64,000 nucleotides of DNA, taken from the NCBI RefSeq assembly GCF_019599045.1, contig NZ_CP080623.1, forward strand, positions 2,750,501 through 2,814,500, given 5' to 3'. How positions within the stretch are numbered: position 1 is the first letter of the stretch; every line of letters begins with the position of its first letter. The position numbers and the translations under genes are program-made. Source of the DNA: Roseovarius sp. SCSIO 43702 (GTDB taxonomy: Bacteria; Pseudomonadota; Alphaproteobacteria; Rhodobacterales; Rhodobacteraceae). The notes below the pieces were generated by a model. That model had not been told where the DNA came from and did not search any database. It saw only the letters and a program-made list of their open reading frames with translations. Shown here one piece after another: positions 9,005 through 18,713 of this stretch.

Positions 9005-9646
9005 CTACGCCGCCGGTTGCCGAAGCGGCGCCTCACCCGGCGCCATCGCCGCGATGACGTCGCGCGCCAAGGTGTCGGGCAGCACTTCGTATCCCCCGTC
9101 ATTCGCGTCGAAATCGAGGAAATCGCGCGACGCCGCGCACAGGTAGAGGGCGCCCGACTTCGAAAAGACGACCTCCTCGGACGCGAAGCGCAACACCACG
9201 CTGGTGACGCGCCCGTCGATGGGCGATCGCTCGACACCGGGAACATCGGCCAGCGCGCGCGCGGGAATGACGACGAAGGCATCGCCATAGAGCATCTCGG
9301 CCTCGTCGCTTTCCACCATCAATGCCTGGCCGGGCAGCAGGCGCACCGGCGCGTCGTTGCCGATCATCTCGGCGGGCACGTCCACGGCCCAGAAATCACG
9401 GGGGCAATGCGCCTCCCCGGTCCAGACCACTTGCCGGTCCACCCGCGTCACCTCCTGCATCCCGTTGTCGAAGGTCAGCACCCGGTCGCCCGGCTCCAGC
9501 GTCTCGACCCGCCGCCAGCCGCGCGGCGTGGCGACAAGTGTGCCCGCGATGATCCCGGACGTGAGATGCAGCGCCCCGCCCGTATCCTGCCGTTTTTCGC
9601 GTATCCTCTCGCGCGCGCCACTGAGCGCCGTCTTGCGTCCGAACAT
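9005..9646 (-). CDS. Hint-domain protein lacking the nucleophilic Cys
   Basis: The 213-aa protein contains a Hint_2-type domain from about residue 28: IAGTLVATPRGWRRVETLEPGDRVLTFDNG, read here in parts, is the A block, followed by LLPGQALMVES and EMLYGDAFVVIPA. The position that is Cys in self-splicing Hint domains (PCFVAGT in the paralogue at 41703) is Gly here (SGIIAGT), and the HR of LHRVLI is QA. Autoprocessing by the usual thioester route is therefore unlikely. ATG 9646 is preceded by GAGGGGATGAGGACG. It converges with the response regulator, whose stop is 9 bp away. Its function is not known. Confidence 0.82.
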   Translation of the reverse strand: MFGRKTALSGARERIREKRQDTGGALHLTSGIIAGTLVATPRGWRRVETLEPGDRVLTFDNGMQEVTRVDRQVVWTGEAHCPRDFWAVDVPAEMIGNDAPVRLLPGQALMVESDEAEMLYGDAFVVIPARALADVPGVERSPIDGRVTSVVLRFASEEVVFSKSGALYLCAASRDFLDFDANDGGYEVLPDTLARDVIAAMAPGEAPLRQPAA

Positions 9647-9794
9647 CGTCCTCATCCCCTCGTGGTGTCGGCTTTCGCGCCGGTTTTTCTTGAGCAGCCG
9701 GAGAATCATTCGGCGCGATTCGAGACCCTCCAAGGTCTGAATTGGGGCAAGTTTCCGGCATTGATGCGTCAGACGGGACAATGCCGGTCAAATT

Positions 9795-10463
9795 TTAGTC
9801 AAAGTTTCCCGAAACGTCGTCAAACCCGTATCCGAAGCGCGCGATATCCCCGGCGCATATCCGGGCCAGCCGCGCCGCGTCCGCATCGCTGTAATAGACG
9901 CGATGATCCCGCTGCCGGTCGGACGCGTTGGCCTCAGGCAGCGTCAGGTCGAACCCCAGGTGCGCCTCGAACGGCGCCACGTCTTGCGCGAAATGTTCCA
10001 GCCGCACGAAAAGATCGCACCGCTCCACGCCCCCGGCGGTGGTCACGTAACGGCCGTAGGGGTTCGCGGCGAAGCTGGCTTCGGTCTGCGGGTGGTGCAG
10101 GAATTCCGAAAAGGTCAGCCGTTGCGCCAGCGCGACGGCGGGATGCGCAAAGCCCTGCCCACGCAGCCAATGGTAATAGCTTACCATCCGGTCCCAAGGG
10201 TTGCGCACCATCGTGACGACGAAGGCCTCCGCGATCGTCTCGTCGCTCACCAGTCCCGGAATGTCGTCGAGGCGCGAATGTTTCCAGAGCCGCCCCCGCG
10301 CCGTCACCCCCTCGATCCGGCGTCGCCGCCTGCGCGCCTTGGGCGTGTCGCCGATCAGGAGGTCGTCGCGCATCGCCCGCGCCTCGAGCGCGAGGGCAAG
10401 CGAGGTGCCCCCGGTCTTGGGTATATGCACGAAGATATAGCGGCGGCCGGGCGAGACGATCAT
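9795..10463 (-). CDS. Sulfotransferase family protein
   Basis: The 222-aa protein has the PAPS-binding loop YIFVHIPKTGGTSLA at its N-terminus (5'-phosphosulfate site) and the 3'-phosphate motif MVRNPWDRMVSYYHW around residue 86-100, the hallmarks of the carbohydrate/membrane-associated sulfotransferase superfamily. The length is short but both nucleotide-binding motifs are intact. No signal peptide is seen, so it acts in the cytoplasm. The acceptor is unknown; cell-surface polysaccharide is a common one. It is divergent from the acyl-CoA synthetase with 115 bp between start codons. Confidence 0.85.
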   Translation of the reverse strand: MIVSPGRRYIFVHIPKTGGTSLALALEARAMRDDLLIGDTPKARRRRRRIEGVTARGRLWKHSRLDDIPGLVSDETIAEAFVVTMVRNPWDRMVSYYHWLRGQGFAHPAVALAQRLTFSEFLHHPQTEASFAANPYGRYVTTAGGVERCDLFVRLEHFAQDVAPFEAHLGFDLTLPEANASDRQRDHRVYYSDADAARLARICAGDIARFGYGFDDVSGNFD

Positions 10464-10578
10464 GTTCCGACCCTATGGCGAAACAGCGGCCGAAACCATC
10501 GTCCCGGCAATCGGCAATTTGACGACCCCGAGAAACGCAATAAGCTCGGAAAGCCGCGACGGAATCAGGGAGGGCACG

Positions 10579-12207
10579 ATGGGCTGGATGAAGGACGAAA
10601 CCGGGCTCGACCGCTGCAAGGCGAATTTCGTGCCGCTCACACCCCTGTCGCACCTGCGCCGCGCCGCCCATGTGTTTCCCGATTACGAGGCGCTGGTCTA
10701 CGGCAAGACCCGCCTCACCTACCGCGCCTACCACGAACGCTGCACGCGGCTGGCCTCCGCACTGGCGGGCCTCGGGATCGGGCCGGGCGACGTGGTGGCC
10801 ACTCTCATCCCCAACCTGCCCACCCATGCCGAGGCGCATTTCGGCGTGCCGGCCTGCGGCGCGGTGCTCAACACGATCAACACCCGGCTCGAGGCCGACA
10901 CCGTCTCCTACATCTTCACCCATGGCGAGGCGAAGGCGGTCCTGGTCGATCCGCAGTTCCTTCCCCTCGCCGAGGCGGCGATCGGGGCGATGGAGGGCGA
11001 CGGCCCCCGCATCATCGAGGTTCCCGACCCCGAGGCGGGTCTCACGGTCAGCGGACGGCACGAGGATTACGAGCGGTTGCTCGCCGAGGCCGACCCCGAG
11101 TTCGACTGGATCATGCCCGAGGACGAATGGGAAAGCCTCGCGCTCAACTACACGTCCGGCACGACCGGGCGGCCCAAGGGCGTGGTCTATCACCACCGCG
11201 GCGCCTATCTCATGACCATGGGCACCGCCGTCACCTGGCCCGTGCCGCGCCACGCGCGCTACCTCTCTCTCGTGCCGCTCTTTCACTGCAACAACTGGAA
11301 CCACACGTGGCTGATGCCGATGCTGGGCGGGACCGTGGTCTGCTGCCGGGACGTGACCGCGGCCAATATCTACAACGCCATCGCGGACGAGGGCGTGACC
11401 CACATGGCCGGCGCGCCCATCGTGCTCAACATGATCGTGAACGCCAAGGAAGGCGACCGCCGCCCCTTCGACCACCGCGTGCAGACCTTCACCGCCGGCG
11501 CCCCCCCGCCCGCCGCCACGCTCGCCGCGATCGAGCCGCTGGGCTTCGACGTCTGCCAGGTCTACGGCCTCACGGAAACCTACGGCCACGTCACGGAATG
11601 CATGTGGCACGAGGCTTGGGACAAGGAAGACGACGAAACCCGCTACGCGATCAAGGCGCGCACCGGCATCCTCATGCCCATGATGGAGGAGATCACCTCG
11701 ATGGATCCCGAGACCATGGAGCAGATCCCCATGGACGGCGAAACCCAGGGCGAGATCATGATCCGCGGCAACTCGGTGATGAAGGGCTATCTCAAGAACC
11801 CCGACGCCACGCGCGAGGCCTTCAGGGGCGGCTATTTCCACTCCGGCGACATCGCCTACCAGACCCCGGACGGCTACCTGAAGATCGCCGACCGGGCCAA
11901 GGACATCATCATCTCGGGCGGCGAGAACATCTCTTCGATCGAGGTCGAGAACGCGCTCGCCCGCCACCCCGCCGTTTCGCTCTGCGCCGTGGTCGCCAAG
12001 CCCGACGAGAAATGGGGCGAGGTGCCCTGTGCCTTCGTGGAACTGAAGGAGGGCGCCGAGGTGGACGAGGCCACGCTCATCGCCTTCACGCGCGAACGCC
12101 TGGCCGGGTTCAAGACGCCCAAGCGCGTGGTGTTCGAGGAGCTGCCCAAGACCTCGACCGGCAAGATCCAGAAATTCGAACTTCGCAAGAAGGCGGCCGA
12201 GATCTGA
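10579..12207 (+). CDS. AMP-dependent acyl-CoA synthetase (AAE/AcsM-like)
   Basis: The 542-aa adenylate-forming enzyme activates a carboxylic acid with ATP and CoA. Motifs in order are LNYTSGTTGRPKGVVYHH (P-loop), VYGLTETYG, GYFHSGDIAYQTPDGYLKI, KDIIISGGENISSIEVE (hinge) and the catalytic lysine in TSTGKIQKFELRK. The start ATG 10579 has AGGGAGGG seven bases upstream; a longer frame from 10462 overlaps the divergent sulfotransferase. The MGWMKDETGLDRCKANFVPL start matches a subgroup related to plant acyl-activating enzymes. A short- or medium-chain, or aryl, acid is likely, but the substrate cannot be read from sequence. Confidence 0.9.
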   Translation: MGWMKDETGLDRCKANFVPLTPLSHLRRAAHVFPDYEALVYGKTRLTYRAYHERCTRLASALAGLGIGPGDVVATLIPNLPTHAEAHFGVPACGAVLNTINTRLEADTVSYIFTHGEAKAVLVDPQFLPLAEAAIGAMEGDGPRIIEVPDPEAGLTVSGRHEDYERLLAEADPEFDWIMPEDEWESLALNYTSGTTGRPKGVVYHHRGAYLMTMGTAVTWPVPRHARYLSLVPLFHCNNWNHTWLMPMLGGTVVCCRDVTAANIYNAIADEGVTHMAGAPIVLNMIVNAKEGDRRPFDHRVQTFTAGAPPPAATLAAIEPLGFDVCQVYGLTETYGHVTECMWHEAWDKEDDETRYAIKARTGILMPMMEEITSMDPETMEQIPMDGETQGEIMIRGNSVMKGYLKNPDATREAFRGGYFHSGDIAYQTPDGYLKIADRAKDIIISGGENISSIEVENALARHPAVSLCAVVAKPDEKWGEVPCAFVELKEGAEVDEATLIAFTRERLAGFKTPKRVVFEELPKTSTGKIQKFELRKKAAEI

Positions 12208-12237
12208 TCGGCCCTCGGGTCCGGCCCGCGGGGCGCC

Positions 12238-13164
12238 TCAACTTCTCGAGATGCTCTCGAGCCGACAACCGCTGAACCGGCCCAGTGCCGCCCGGATCCC
12301 GGCCTCGGTCGGGTAGAGGCAGGCAGCCGTCGAAAGCGCATCCGCAAGGCCCGCGGACCGCGCCGAAACCGAGATCTCGCGCCACCGCGCGGGCACGGGT
12401 GCGCCGCGTTTCGGGTCGAGGATGTGGCTTTCTCCACTCAGCCCTTCTCCGAAGGTGGTGCCGCGCGGCGCCGACGTGGCCAGGGCCCGCGATCTAAGTG
12501 GCACCTCGCCCCCCGCCGCGAGGCGCACGGGCCAGTCGCCGCCTCGCGGATCGCCACCCAAAGCGCGGAATTCGCCCGTGTCGATCAGCACGTGGTCGAG
12601 CCCCTCCGCCGCCAGAAGATCGGCGATGCGATCCGCGATGACCCCTTGCGCGATCCCGTTGAGCGTCAGCGCCGCACCGGGCCGGAGCGTGATCCGGTCC
12701 GGCGCGATCTCCACGCCGTCCCAGCCCATCACGGCGCGGGCGCGGTCCAGGTCGGCGGCGGATGGCGCGCGCCCCGCGATGGCGGCCTCCGCGTGAACGC
12801 GCCAGAGCGGTTGCACCGTCGGGTCGAACCGCCCTTCCGTGGCGTCATGAACCCGCCCGGCCAGCGACAGGCACTGCAAAAGCTCGAAGGGCGGGGTCTC
12901 GAGCGTGCCCTGCCGGTTGAGTCGCGACAGCGCGCTCTCCGGGCGGAAAAGGCTGAACACGTCCTCCAGCCGGTCGATCTCGGCCGCGACCCGCGCCGAG
13001 ATCGCGGGGGCATCGGCATGGGCCAGGCGCAAGGTCGCGCGCGCGCCGAGCGCCCGCCCCTGCCACGTATGCAACGGCAGGTCGGACCCGGCGAGTGCGG
13101 CGGCGGGCAAGGCCGTGGCCGCGGCGAAGATCGTCAGGACCCGGCGTCGGGATATCGTGCTCAT
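12238..13164 (-). CDS. nosX: NosX, ApbE-family FAD:protein FMN transferase
   Basis: The 308-aa protein is exported by a Tat signal (STISRRRVLTIFAAATALPAAALAG) and transfers FMN covalently to a Thr of a partner flavoprotein. Family features are AVMGWDGVEI, TLNGIAQGVIADRI, VLIDTGEFRALGGDPRGG, and a C-terminal LSTAACLY segment. As last gene of the nos operon its target should be the SGAT site (Thr154) of NosR encoded at 18714-20915. ATG 13164 lies one base after the nosL stop; a TTG at 13176 would overlap nosL. Confidence 0.92.
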   Translation of the reverse strand: MSTISRRRVLTIFAAATALPAAALAGSDLPLHTWQGRALGARATLRLAHADAPAISARVAAEIDRLEDVFSLFRPESALSRLNRQGTLETPPFELLQCLSLAGRVHDATEGRFDPTVQPLWRVHAEAAIAGRAPSAADLDRARAVMGWDGVEIAPDRITLRPGAALTLNGIAQGVIADRIADLLAAEGLDHVLIDTGEFRALGGDPRGGDWPVRLAAGGEVPLRSRALATSAPRGTTFGEGLSGESHILDPKRGAPVPARWREISVSARSAGLADALSTAACLYPTEAGIRAALGRFSGCRLESISRS

Positions 13165-13165
13165 C

Positions 13166-13747
13166 TCAGTCTCCAATCTTGTCCGACAGGTCGCGCAGAC
13201 GCTCCTGGAACGTGCTGTCGTCGCTGTCCGGATCGTCGCTGTCTTGGATCAGTTCGACCGGCGCGAGGACCGCCGCGTCGGGTATCTCGTCAAGGGTCAT
13301 CACGGTGCCGCCATTGGCCGCGGCGAAGGCCCGCGCCGCCTCGCGATCCGAGAAAGGCACCAGCTCCGGCGCGCCCATGCCGCCCACCACGTCGGCACCG
13401 ACGACATAGACCGCCTCTTCGGCGTCGATCCAGTTCCGCGCGCCCGGGGCCTCCCAGCTTGCGCCGGGCGCGCCCATGTCGTTGACCCAGACCGCGACGA
13501 CCTCGTGGCTCTGCTCGGGCATGCGGAGGTAGGCCACCACGTCGCGAACCTGGCTGAAGAAAAGCGGCGCACCGGGCAGCCCGCCCAGGTGGGCCTGTGC
13601 CTTGGGCCCGTCATGCTCCATGAGATTCATCTGGCAGTAATGCCCCACCGCGTCCGCGCTCAGCGGCACCGGCGTTACATCCTGCGCCGCCTCTTCCTTG
13701 CAGGCCGCGAGCAGCAGGCAGATCAGGACAAGGCCCAGGCGTTTCAT
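13166..13747 (-). CDS. nosL: NosL, copper chaperone lipoprotein for N2O reductase
   Basis: The 193-aa protein is an outer-membrane or periplasmic lipoprotein: the signal MKRLGLVLICLLLAAC ends in a lipobox with Cys16. NosL delivers Cu(I) to apo-NosZ with the NosDFY transporter. YCQMNLMEHDGPKAQ contains the CxM motif expected for copper binding. The C-terminal acidic tail after about 165 (DSDDPDSDDS) is longer than in many homologues. The start overlaps the nosY stop codon (ATGA). Confidence 0.93.
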   Translation of the reverse strand: MKRLGLVLICLLLAACKEEAAQDVTPVPLSADAVGHYCQMNLMEHDGPKAQAHLGGLPGAPLFFSQVRDVVAYLRMPEQSHEVVAVWVNDMGAPGASWEAPGARNWIDAEEAVYVVGADVVGGMGAPELVPFSDREAARAFAAANGGTVMTLDEIPDAAVLAPVELIQDSDDPDSDDSTFQERLRDLSDKIGD

Positions 13748-14568
13748 GCGTCCACCTTCCGGAAGGTCAGCGCCGCCAGAAGCAGCGCGACGAAGGGCCA
13801 GATCACGACCGAGCCGAGGGATTGCCATTGCGGAATGGCCCGCGCCGCACCGGCCACACCGGACGCGGCGGCGCTGGCCTCGGCGGCGCTCAGGTTGAAA
13901 AGGCGAAACGCATCGGCCGGATTGGCCAGCAGCGCGACAGGAAAGACCTGCCTTGTGAAGAAGCCGCCCTCGTCGGCCACGACCGCCGCCAGAAGCCCGA
14001 GATCGTAGAGCACGACGAGGCCGAGCCAGACACCGATGGCCAGCCCGGCAGCGCCCGAGGCGCGCCGCGAAAGCGCCGAGACCGCGTAGCCGATCCCGAG
14101 GAACGTGGCCCCGAGCAGAACCGAAGTCCATGTCAGCCGCCAGAGCGCGTCAAGGCCGGCGACCGCGCCCGCATCCGCCGAGATCGCCACGATGGCCGCG
14201 GCGCCGTAGCCCGCGACCAAGGCCACGATCAGGATGACCACATGCGCCAGCAGCTTGCCCGCCAGCACCTCCCACCGCGCCACCGGATAGGTCAGCAGCA
14301 GCGGCAGCGTGCCGCGCTCGACCTCTCCGGCGATGGCGTCGAAGGACATGAGCAGCGCCACCAGCGGCACGAGATAGACCGAGAGCGAGGTGAGCGAGGC
14401 CACCACGACCGACAACCTGTCCGCGCCGAGCGCGCCGGTGGGGGCCGAGCCCGCCGCCGACAGCACCAGCGAGAAGACGACCATCAGCAGCACCGCGATC
14501 AGCACCCAGCGGTTGCGCCTTGCGATGTTCGCCTCGATCCGGGCGGTGGCGAGGATGCGCGCGATCAT
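13744..14568 (-). CDS. nosY: NosY, ABC transporter permease for NosZ maturation
   Basis: The 274-aa protein has six hydrophobic helices, starting near residue 22 and ending at 265, in the ABC-2 permease pattern with the FDAIAGEVERGTLPLLLTYPV coupling segment. NosY forms the inner-membrane part of the NosDFY complex that remodels periplasmic NosD for copper-centre assembly on NosZ. It is coupled by ATGA overlaps to nosF before it and nosL after it. Confidence 0.94.
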   Translation of the reverse strand: MIARILATARIEANIARRNRWVLIAVLLMVVFSLVLSAAGSAPTGALGADRLSVVVASLTSLSVYLVPLVALLMSFDAIAGEVERGTLPLLLTYPVARWEVLAGKLLAHVVILIVALVAGYGAAAIVAISADAGAVAGLDALWRLTWTSVLLGATFLGIGYAVSALSRRASGAAGLAIGVWLGLVVLYDLGLLAAVVADEGGFFTRQVFPVALLANPADAFRLFNLSAAEASAAASGVAGAARAIPQWQSLGSVVIWPFVALLLAALTFRKVDA

Positions 14569-15461
14569 TGGCCGTCCCTCCGGCTGAAATGGCTGTAGAT
14601 GTCCTCGAGGCTGGGCGGGATCACCTCGAGATCGGCCACCTTGCCGCGCATGACGGAAATCCGGGCCAGCGTGTCGAGCTTGTCCTGCTGCGCGCAGGTC
14701 AGGTGCAGGCCCTTGTCGGTGCGGATCGCGCCCGGAAACGCCTCGATGAGGTCCGAGGCGTAGCCGTTCATCGCCGTCACGTGGAGCGCCACCGGCAAAG
14801 CCGCTTCGCTCCGCAGGTCCGAAAGCGTCCCCTCGGCCACCATGCGCCCGCCCGACAGGATCAGCAGCCGGTCGGTGCGCGCCTCGACCTCGGTGAGCGC
14901 GTGGCTCGACAGCAGGATCGCGGCCCCCTCGGCGGCCAGCCCGTCGAGCAATTCGTAGAAATCGCGCCGCGACACCGGGTCGAGCCCGCTCGTCGGTTCG
15001 TCCAGCACCAGCAGGCTGGGGCGCCCGATCAGGGCCTGCGCCAGCCCGACGCGCTGCCGCATCCCCTTGGAATAGGTGCCGATCCGGCGCTTTGCCGCGA
15101 AGCCCAGCCCGACGCGCTCGAGAAGGTCCATTGCGCCCGATGCGTCCTCGCCGCGCAGCCGCATGTAGAAGGCGATCTGCTCCAGCCCCGTCAGCGCCGG
15201 ATGGAACGCGGCGTTCTCGGGCAGGTAGGCCACTTTCGACCGCGCCACCGCAGCACCGGGGGCGCCACCGCAGACGGTGATCTCGCCGCTGTCGGGCGCG
15301 ATCAGGCCGAGGATGATCTTCATCATCGTCGACTTGCCGGCCCCGTTATGGCCAAGCAACGCCACCCGCTCGCCGGGGGCGACGGAGAGCGAGACATCGG
15401 ACAGGGCATGCACCCCGCCGAAGCTCTTAGTGAGCCGAGAGATCGTTAACGTCGATGTCAT
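14565..15461 (-). CDS. nosF: NosF, ABC transporter ATPase
   Basis: The 298-aa ATPase shows Walker A GHNGAGKST near residue 37, the signature YSKGMRQRVGLAQAL, Walker B LLVLDEPTSGLD and the switch His in LSSHALTEVE. It powers NosDFY in the maturation of the copper sites of nitrous oxide reductase. The start codon lies 35 bp inside the end of nosD, an unusually long overlap for this operon, and the stop overlaps nosY by ATGA. Confidence 0.95.
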   Translation of the reverse strand: MTSTLTISRLTKSFGGVHALSDVSLSVAPGERVALLGHNGAGKSTMMKIILGLIAPDSGEITVCGGAPGAAVARSKVAYLPENAAFHPALTGLEQIAFYMRLRGEDASGAMDLLERVGLGFAAKRRIGTYSKGMRQRVGLAQALIGRPSLLVLDEPTSGLDPVSRRDFYELLDGLAAEGAAILLSSHALTEVEARTDRLLILSGGRMVAEGTLSDLRSEAALPVALHVTAMNGYASDLIEAFPGAIRTDKGLHLTCAQQDKLDTLARISVMRGKVADLEVIPPSLEDIYSHFSRRDGQ

Positions 15462-16758
15462 TCATATCGCTTTCATCACGGCGGGCGGCGGCTTCGGCCT
15501 CCATTGCCGTGTATTCTTCGGGCACCGCGATCTGCGGCGGGTTCATCAGGGGGGCGCTGTCCACGACACCGCCGGGCAAGGTGGCCGGGAAACTGGACTG
15601 CGCCCAGCGGATCAGCTGCACCGCCGGCGCCCCGGTCAGCAGCTGCGCGGCGGGTTGCGACCACAGGATGTGGTCCATGAGATCATTGGGCCTGAACGGA
15701 CTGTCGGCGATCCCGTCGCCGTCGAGGTCGAAACCGGGATGGTCGGACCAGTAATTCCCGCGCTCCTCGAAGCTCCACTCGATATCGCGGGTGCCGACGT
15801 ATTTCACCTGCTCGCGGTTGCCGATGAAGGCGTTCCCGGTCAGCACGTTGCGCTCCGACCCGGCGGTGAAATGAATGCCGATCTCGCATCCCTCGAAACG
15901 GTTGTCGTAGATCAGGTTCTTGTGCGCGTTGTAGATGAAGGTGCAGCGGTTCGCACCCCCCCGCACGAGGTTGCCGGACACCTCGGCGTTGTTGGCATAG
16001 TTGAGCATCACGCCGTGACTGATGTCCGACAGGCTCAGGTTGTCCTTCACCACGATGTTGTTCGAGAACATGATGGCATAGCCGAGGCCGTTGCCGATGG
16101 ACACGTTGCCCGACACCTCGGAATCGTTGGTATACATGTAATGCACGGCAAAGCGCAGATCGCGGAACAGGTTGTTGCGATAGGTGCCGGTGCGCGAGGT
16201 GTTCGAGAAGATGCCGTCGCGCCCCCAGCGCACGGAATTGCCCTCGACCAGCGTGCCGGGCGAGTTCCAGACATAGATGCCGTTGCCCCGGTCGTTGACC
16301 CGCTGTTGCCGGGTGCCCTCGATCGTGTTGCCGATCACCTGCGCGTCGCGGCCGCCATGCACGTCGACCCCGTGCAGGTTGCCCAGTATCCTGTTGTTCT
16401 CGACGATGGCGCGGTCCGCGCCCTTCAGGATCTTGACTCCGGCGTCGAGCGCTTCGCTGTTCATCCCCGACCCGGTGACGGTCAGGTCGCGGACCGTCAC
16501 GTCCGGCGCATCGATGGTGACGACGGTGCCCTGCCCCATGCCGTCGATGACGGCGTCGCCGGATCCGCTCAGGGTCAGCGGCCGGTCGATGGTGACGGCG
16601 CCCTCGTAGCGTCCGTCCGAAAGAAGCAGCACATCGCCGGGTTCGGCCCCGGCGATGGCCTTGGCAAGCGTGCCCTGCCCGGCCGGCACGGCCGTTTCGG
16701 CCGCCTGGAGGGGCAGCGCGAAAAGCAGGCTCAGCACAAGGGGCAGGACACGCATCAT
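15427..16758 (-). CDS. nosD: NosD, periplasmic beta-helix protein for NosZ copper assembly
   Basis: The 443-aa protein begins with a Sec signal peptide (MRVLPLVLSLLFALPLQAAE). The bulk is a right-handed parallel beta-helix of the CASH/NosD type, with repeated turns such as IVENNRILGNLHGVDV and NVSIGNGLGYAIMFSNNIVVK, and a degenerate tail. NosD docks on NosFY and on NosZ or NosL during copper transfer. The two codons ATGATG at 16753-16758 are both possible starts. It lies 3 bp after nosZ. Confidence 0.93.
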   Translation of the reverse strand: MMRVLPLVLSLLFALPLQAAETAVPAGQGTLAKAIAGAEPGDVLLLSDGRYEGAVTIDRPLTLSGSGDAVIDGMGQGTVVTIDAPDVTVRDLTVTGSGMNSEALDAGVKILKGADRAIVENNRILGNLHGVDVHGGRDAQVIGNTIEGTRQQRVNDRGNGIYVWNSPGTLVEGNSVRWGRDGIFSNTSRTGTYRNNLFRDLRFAVHYMYTNDSEVSGNVSIGNGLGYAIMFSNNIVVKDNLSLSDISHGVMLNYANNAEVSGNLVRGGANRCTFIYNAHKNLIYDNRFEGCEIGIHFTAGSERNVLTGNAFIGNREQVKYVGTRDIEWSFEERGNYWSDHPGFDLDGDGIADSPFRPNDLMDHILWSQPAAQLLTGAPAVQLIRWAQSSFPATLPGGVVDSAPLMNPPQIAVPEEYTAMEAEAAARRDESDMNDIDVNDLSAH

Positions 16759-16761
16759 GGC

Positions 16762-18702
16762 TCAGCTCGCCCGCGGTTCGACGAACATCCGGCCGCGCAT
16801 CTCCATGTGGAGCGCGTGGCAGAACCACTGGCAATAGTACCAGAAGACGCCCGGCTGCGCCGCGGTGAACGTGACCGAGGCCGTGGCCTGCGGCGCAACC
16901 TCCATCGCGACACCGTGGTTGCCCATGGTGAAGCCGTGGGTCAGGTCGTCGATGTCATCGAGGTTGGTGACATAGACCGTCACCTCGTCCCCCTGCTGCA
17001 CCGTGAACGACTCCAGCGAGAAGTTCGGCGCCTGGCTCGACATGTAGACGCGGACCTTGTTGCCGTCACGGATCACCGTGTCCTGCCAGTCGTCGAGGTC
17101 CACACCGTCGGCCTCGGCCTGCCGGCGCGCATCTTCCCACATCGGGTCGTTGCGGTCCCAGACCGATTTCGGGCTGACCTTGGACGGATCGACGATGATC
17201 GAGTCGTGCGGCTCGGCGAAGGTCGGGCCGTCATGGATCAGCGTGAGGTCGTCGCCGTCGATGGCAAAGAGCTGCTCGTTCTCGGGCTTGAGCGGTCCGA
17301 CATTGAGGAACCGGTCCTTGGAGAACTTGTTCATCGTGAGATAGTACTTGTCGGTCGCCTCCAGCGTCTCGCCCATCACGGTCGAGTTGTGGCCGGGCTG
17401 GTAGTGCACGTCCTTCTTGACGATGATCGGATCGACGTCTTCGCCATTGTAGAGCTGGATCGCCTTCTCGATGTTCCACTTCACCACCTGGCTGTCGAGG
17501 AAGAGCGTGGTGAAGGCGTTGCCCTTGCCGTCGAAACAGGTGTGAAGCGGCCCGAGGCCCAGTTCGGGTTCGGCCACCACGGCATCGCGCGGCTCGATGG
17601 TGCCGGCGAAGACATCGTCGAGCTTGCGCACGTCGATCACCGAGACCGTGGGCGACAGCTTGCCCGCGATGCAGAGGTGGATCTTGTCGGGCGCCATGTT
17701 GATGCCATGCGGGTTGTTCGGGATCGGGATGTAGCGCGTGTAGTTCTTGTTCTGGCCCTTGCGCCCGTCCAGAACCTTGACGCCGTTCAGCTCCTGGTAG
17801 TCGCCTGCCTCGATGCCCTTCTCGATCTCCTTGATGTTGAACACGACGACGTGGTCCATGTCCTTCTCGGTCATCTCGGGCAGGGTCATCCCCATTTCCG
17901 AGTTGTAGGAGGTCGAGAAGGCGTATTTGCCATCGTAGTCGCAGTCGGTGTTGTCGAGGTTGCCCGACACCATCACCTGCCACGCCACGGTCATCTCGTC
18001 GGCGTCGATGGCGGTGTAGAAGTTCACGTATTTCTCGGGCTCGTCGAGGATCTGGCCGTCATTGACCATCGGCACCTCGTCCTCGCCGTTGGCGAACACG
18101 TAGTTGGTGCGCGGCCATTTCTGCGGGCGCAGACCATGGATCGCCTTGGCGTTGGGGATCTCGATGATCTTGTCGCATTTCATCACGTCACAGCGCACCC
18201 GCGCGACGCGCGTGTTGGCCTTGTCGTTCATGAAGAGGTAGCGCCCGTCATAGGTGCCTTCGGTGAAGGACATGTGCGGGTGGTGCAGGTCGCCGTTGGG
18301 CGGGAATTCGTGACCGTTGGCCGCGAGGTATTCCTTGGTCTTCTCGGTCAGGCCCTCGGTGAGGATCTTCTTGGATTCGTTGGTGATGCCCCAACCCGTC
18401 GCCGAGTCGATGTTGAAGACCGGCACGCGCATCAGTTCGCGCATCGACGGGATGCCGAGGATACGCATCTCGCCGCACTGGCCCGAGGACCAGAAGCCGT
18501 AATATTCGTCAAGCTGGCCGGGCGCCACCTCGGCCCCGGTGGCGGCGCGAGCGCTCGTCGTGCTGGCAGCCGTGGCCGCGCCGACGGCGGCGGTCCCGGT
18601 GAGCATCGCGCGCGATCCAAGGGCCCCGGCAAGCGCCGCGCCCCCGGCCGTGGCGCCCATCAGGGCCCGGCGTGTGATTGGCAGTTTCTTTCCCTCAGAC
18701 AT
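16762..18702 (-). CDS. nosZ: NosZ, nitrous oxide reductase (clade I)
   Basis: The 646-aa copper enzyme reduces N2O to N2 in the periplasm. The Tat signal ITRRALMG and following Ala-rich stretch put it in clade I, exported folded. The seven-bladed propeller carries the CuZ histidines, for example in [12 protein letters not shown] and [15 protein letters not shown]. The C-terminal cupredoxin domain has the CuA motif with Cys624, Cys628, His632 and Met635 ([16 protein letters not shown]). Length and residues are complete, so the enzyme should be active. It follows nosR by 11 bp and depends on NosDFYL and NosRX for maturation. Confidence 0.97.
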   Translation of the reverse strand: MSEGKKLPITRRALMGATAGGAALAGALGSRAMLTGTAAVGAATAASTTSARAATGAEVAPGQLDEYYGFWSSGQCGEMRILGIPSMRELMRVPVFNIDSATGWGITNESKKILTEGLTEKTKEYLAANGHEFPPNGDLHHPHMSFTEGTYDGRYLFMNDKANTRVARVRCDVMKCDKIIEIPNAKAIHGLRPQKWPRTNYVFANGEDEVPMVNDGQILDEPEKYVNFYTAIDADEMTVAWQVMVSGNLDNTDCDYDGKYAFSTSYNSEMGMTLPEMTEKDMDHVVVFNIKEIEKGIEAGDYQELNGVKVLDGRKGQNKNYTRYIPIPNNPHGINMAPDKIHLCIAGKLSPTVSVIDVRKLDDVFAGTIEPRDAVVAEPELGLGPLHTCFDGKGNAFTTLFLDSQVVKWNIEKAIQLYNGEDVDPIIVKKDVHYQPGHNSTVMGETLEATDKYYLTMNKFSKDRFLNVGPLKPENEQLFAIDGDDLTLIHDGPTFAEPHDSIIVDPSKVSPKSVWDRNDPMWEDARRQAEADGVDLDDWQDTVIRDGNKVRVYMSSQAPNFSLESFTVQQGDEVTVYVTNLDDIDDLTHGFTMGNHGVAMEVAPQATASVTFTAAQPGVFWYYCQWFCHALHMEMRGRMFVEPRAS

Positions 18703-18713
18703 AAAATATCCTT

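Noticed and set aside
10579..12207. Reading the acyl-CoA synthetase as DmdB of DMSP breakdown
   Set aside because: The N-terminus and subgroup motifs look like the plant AAE-type family and not DmdB, and no dmdA or dmdD gene is near. Only a general acyl-CoA synthetase call is supported.
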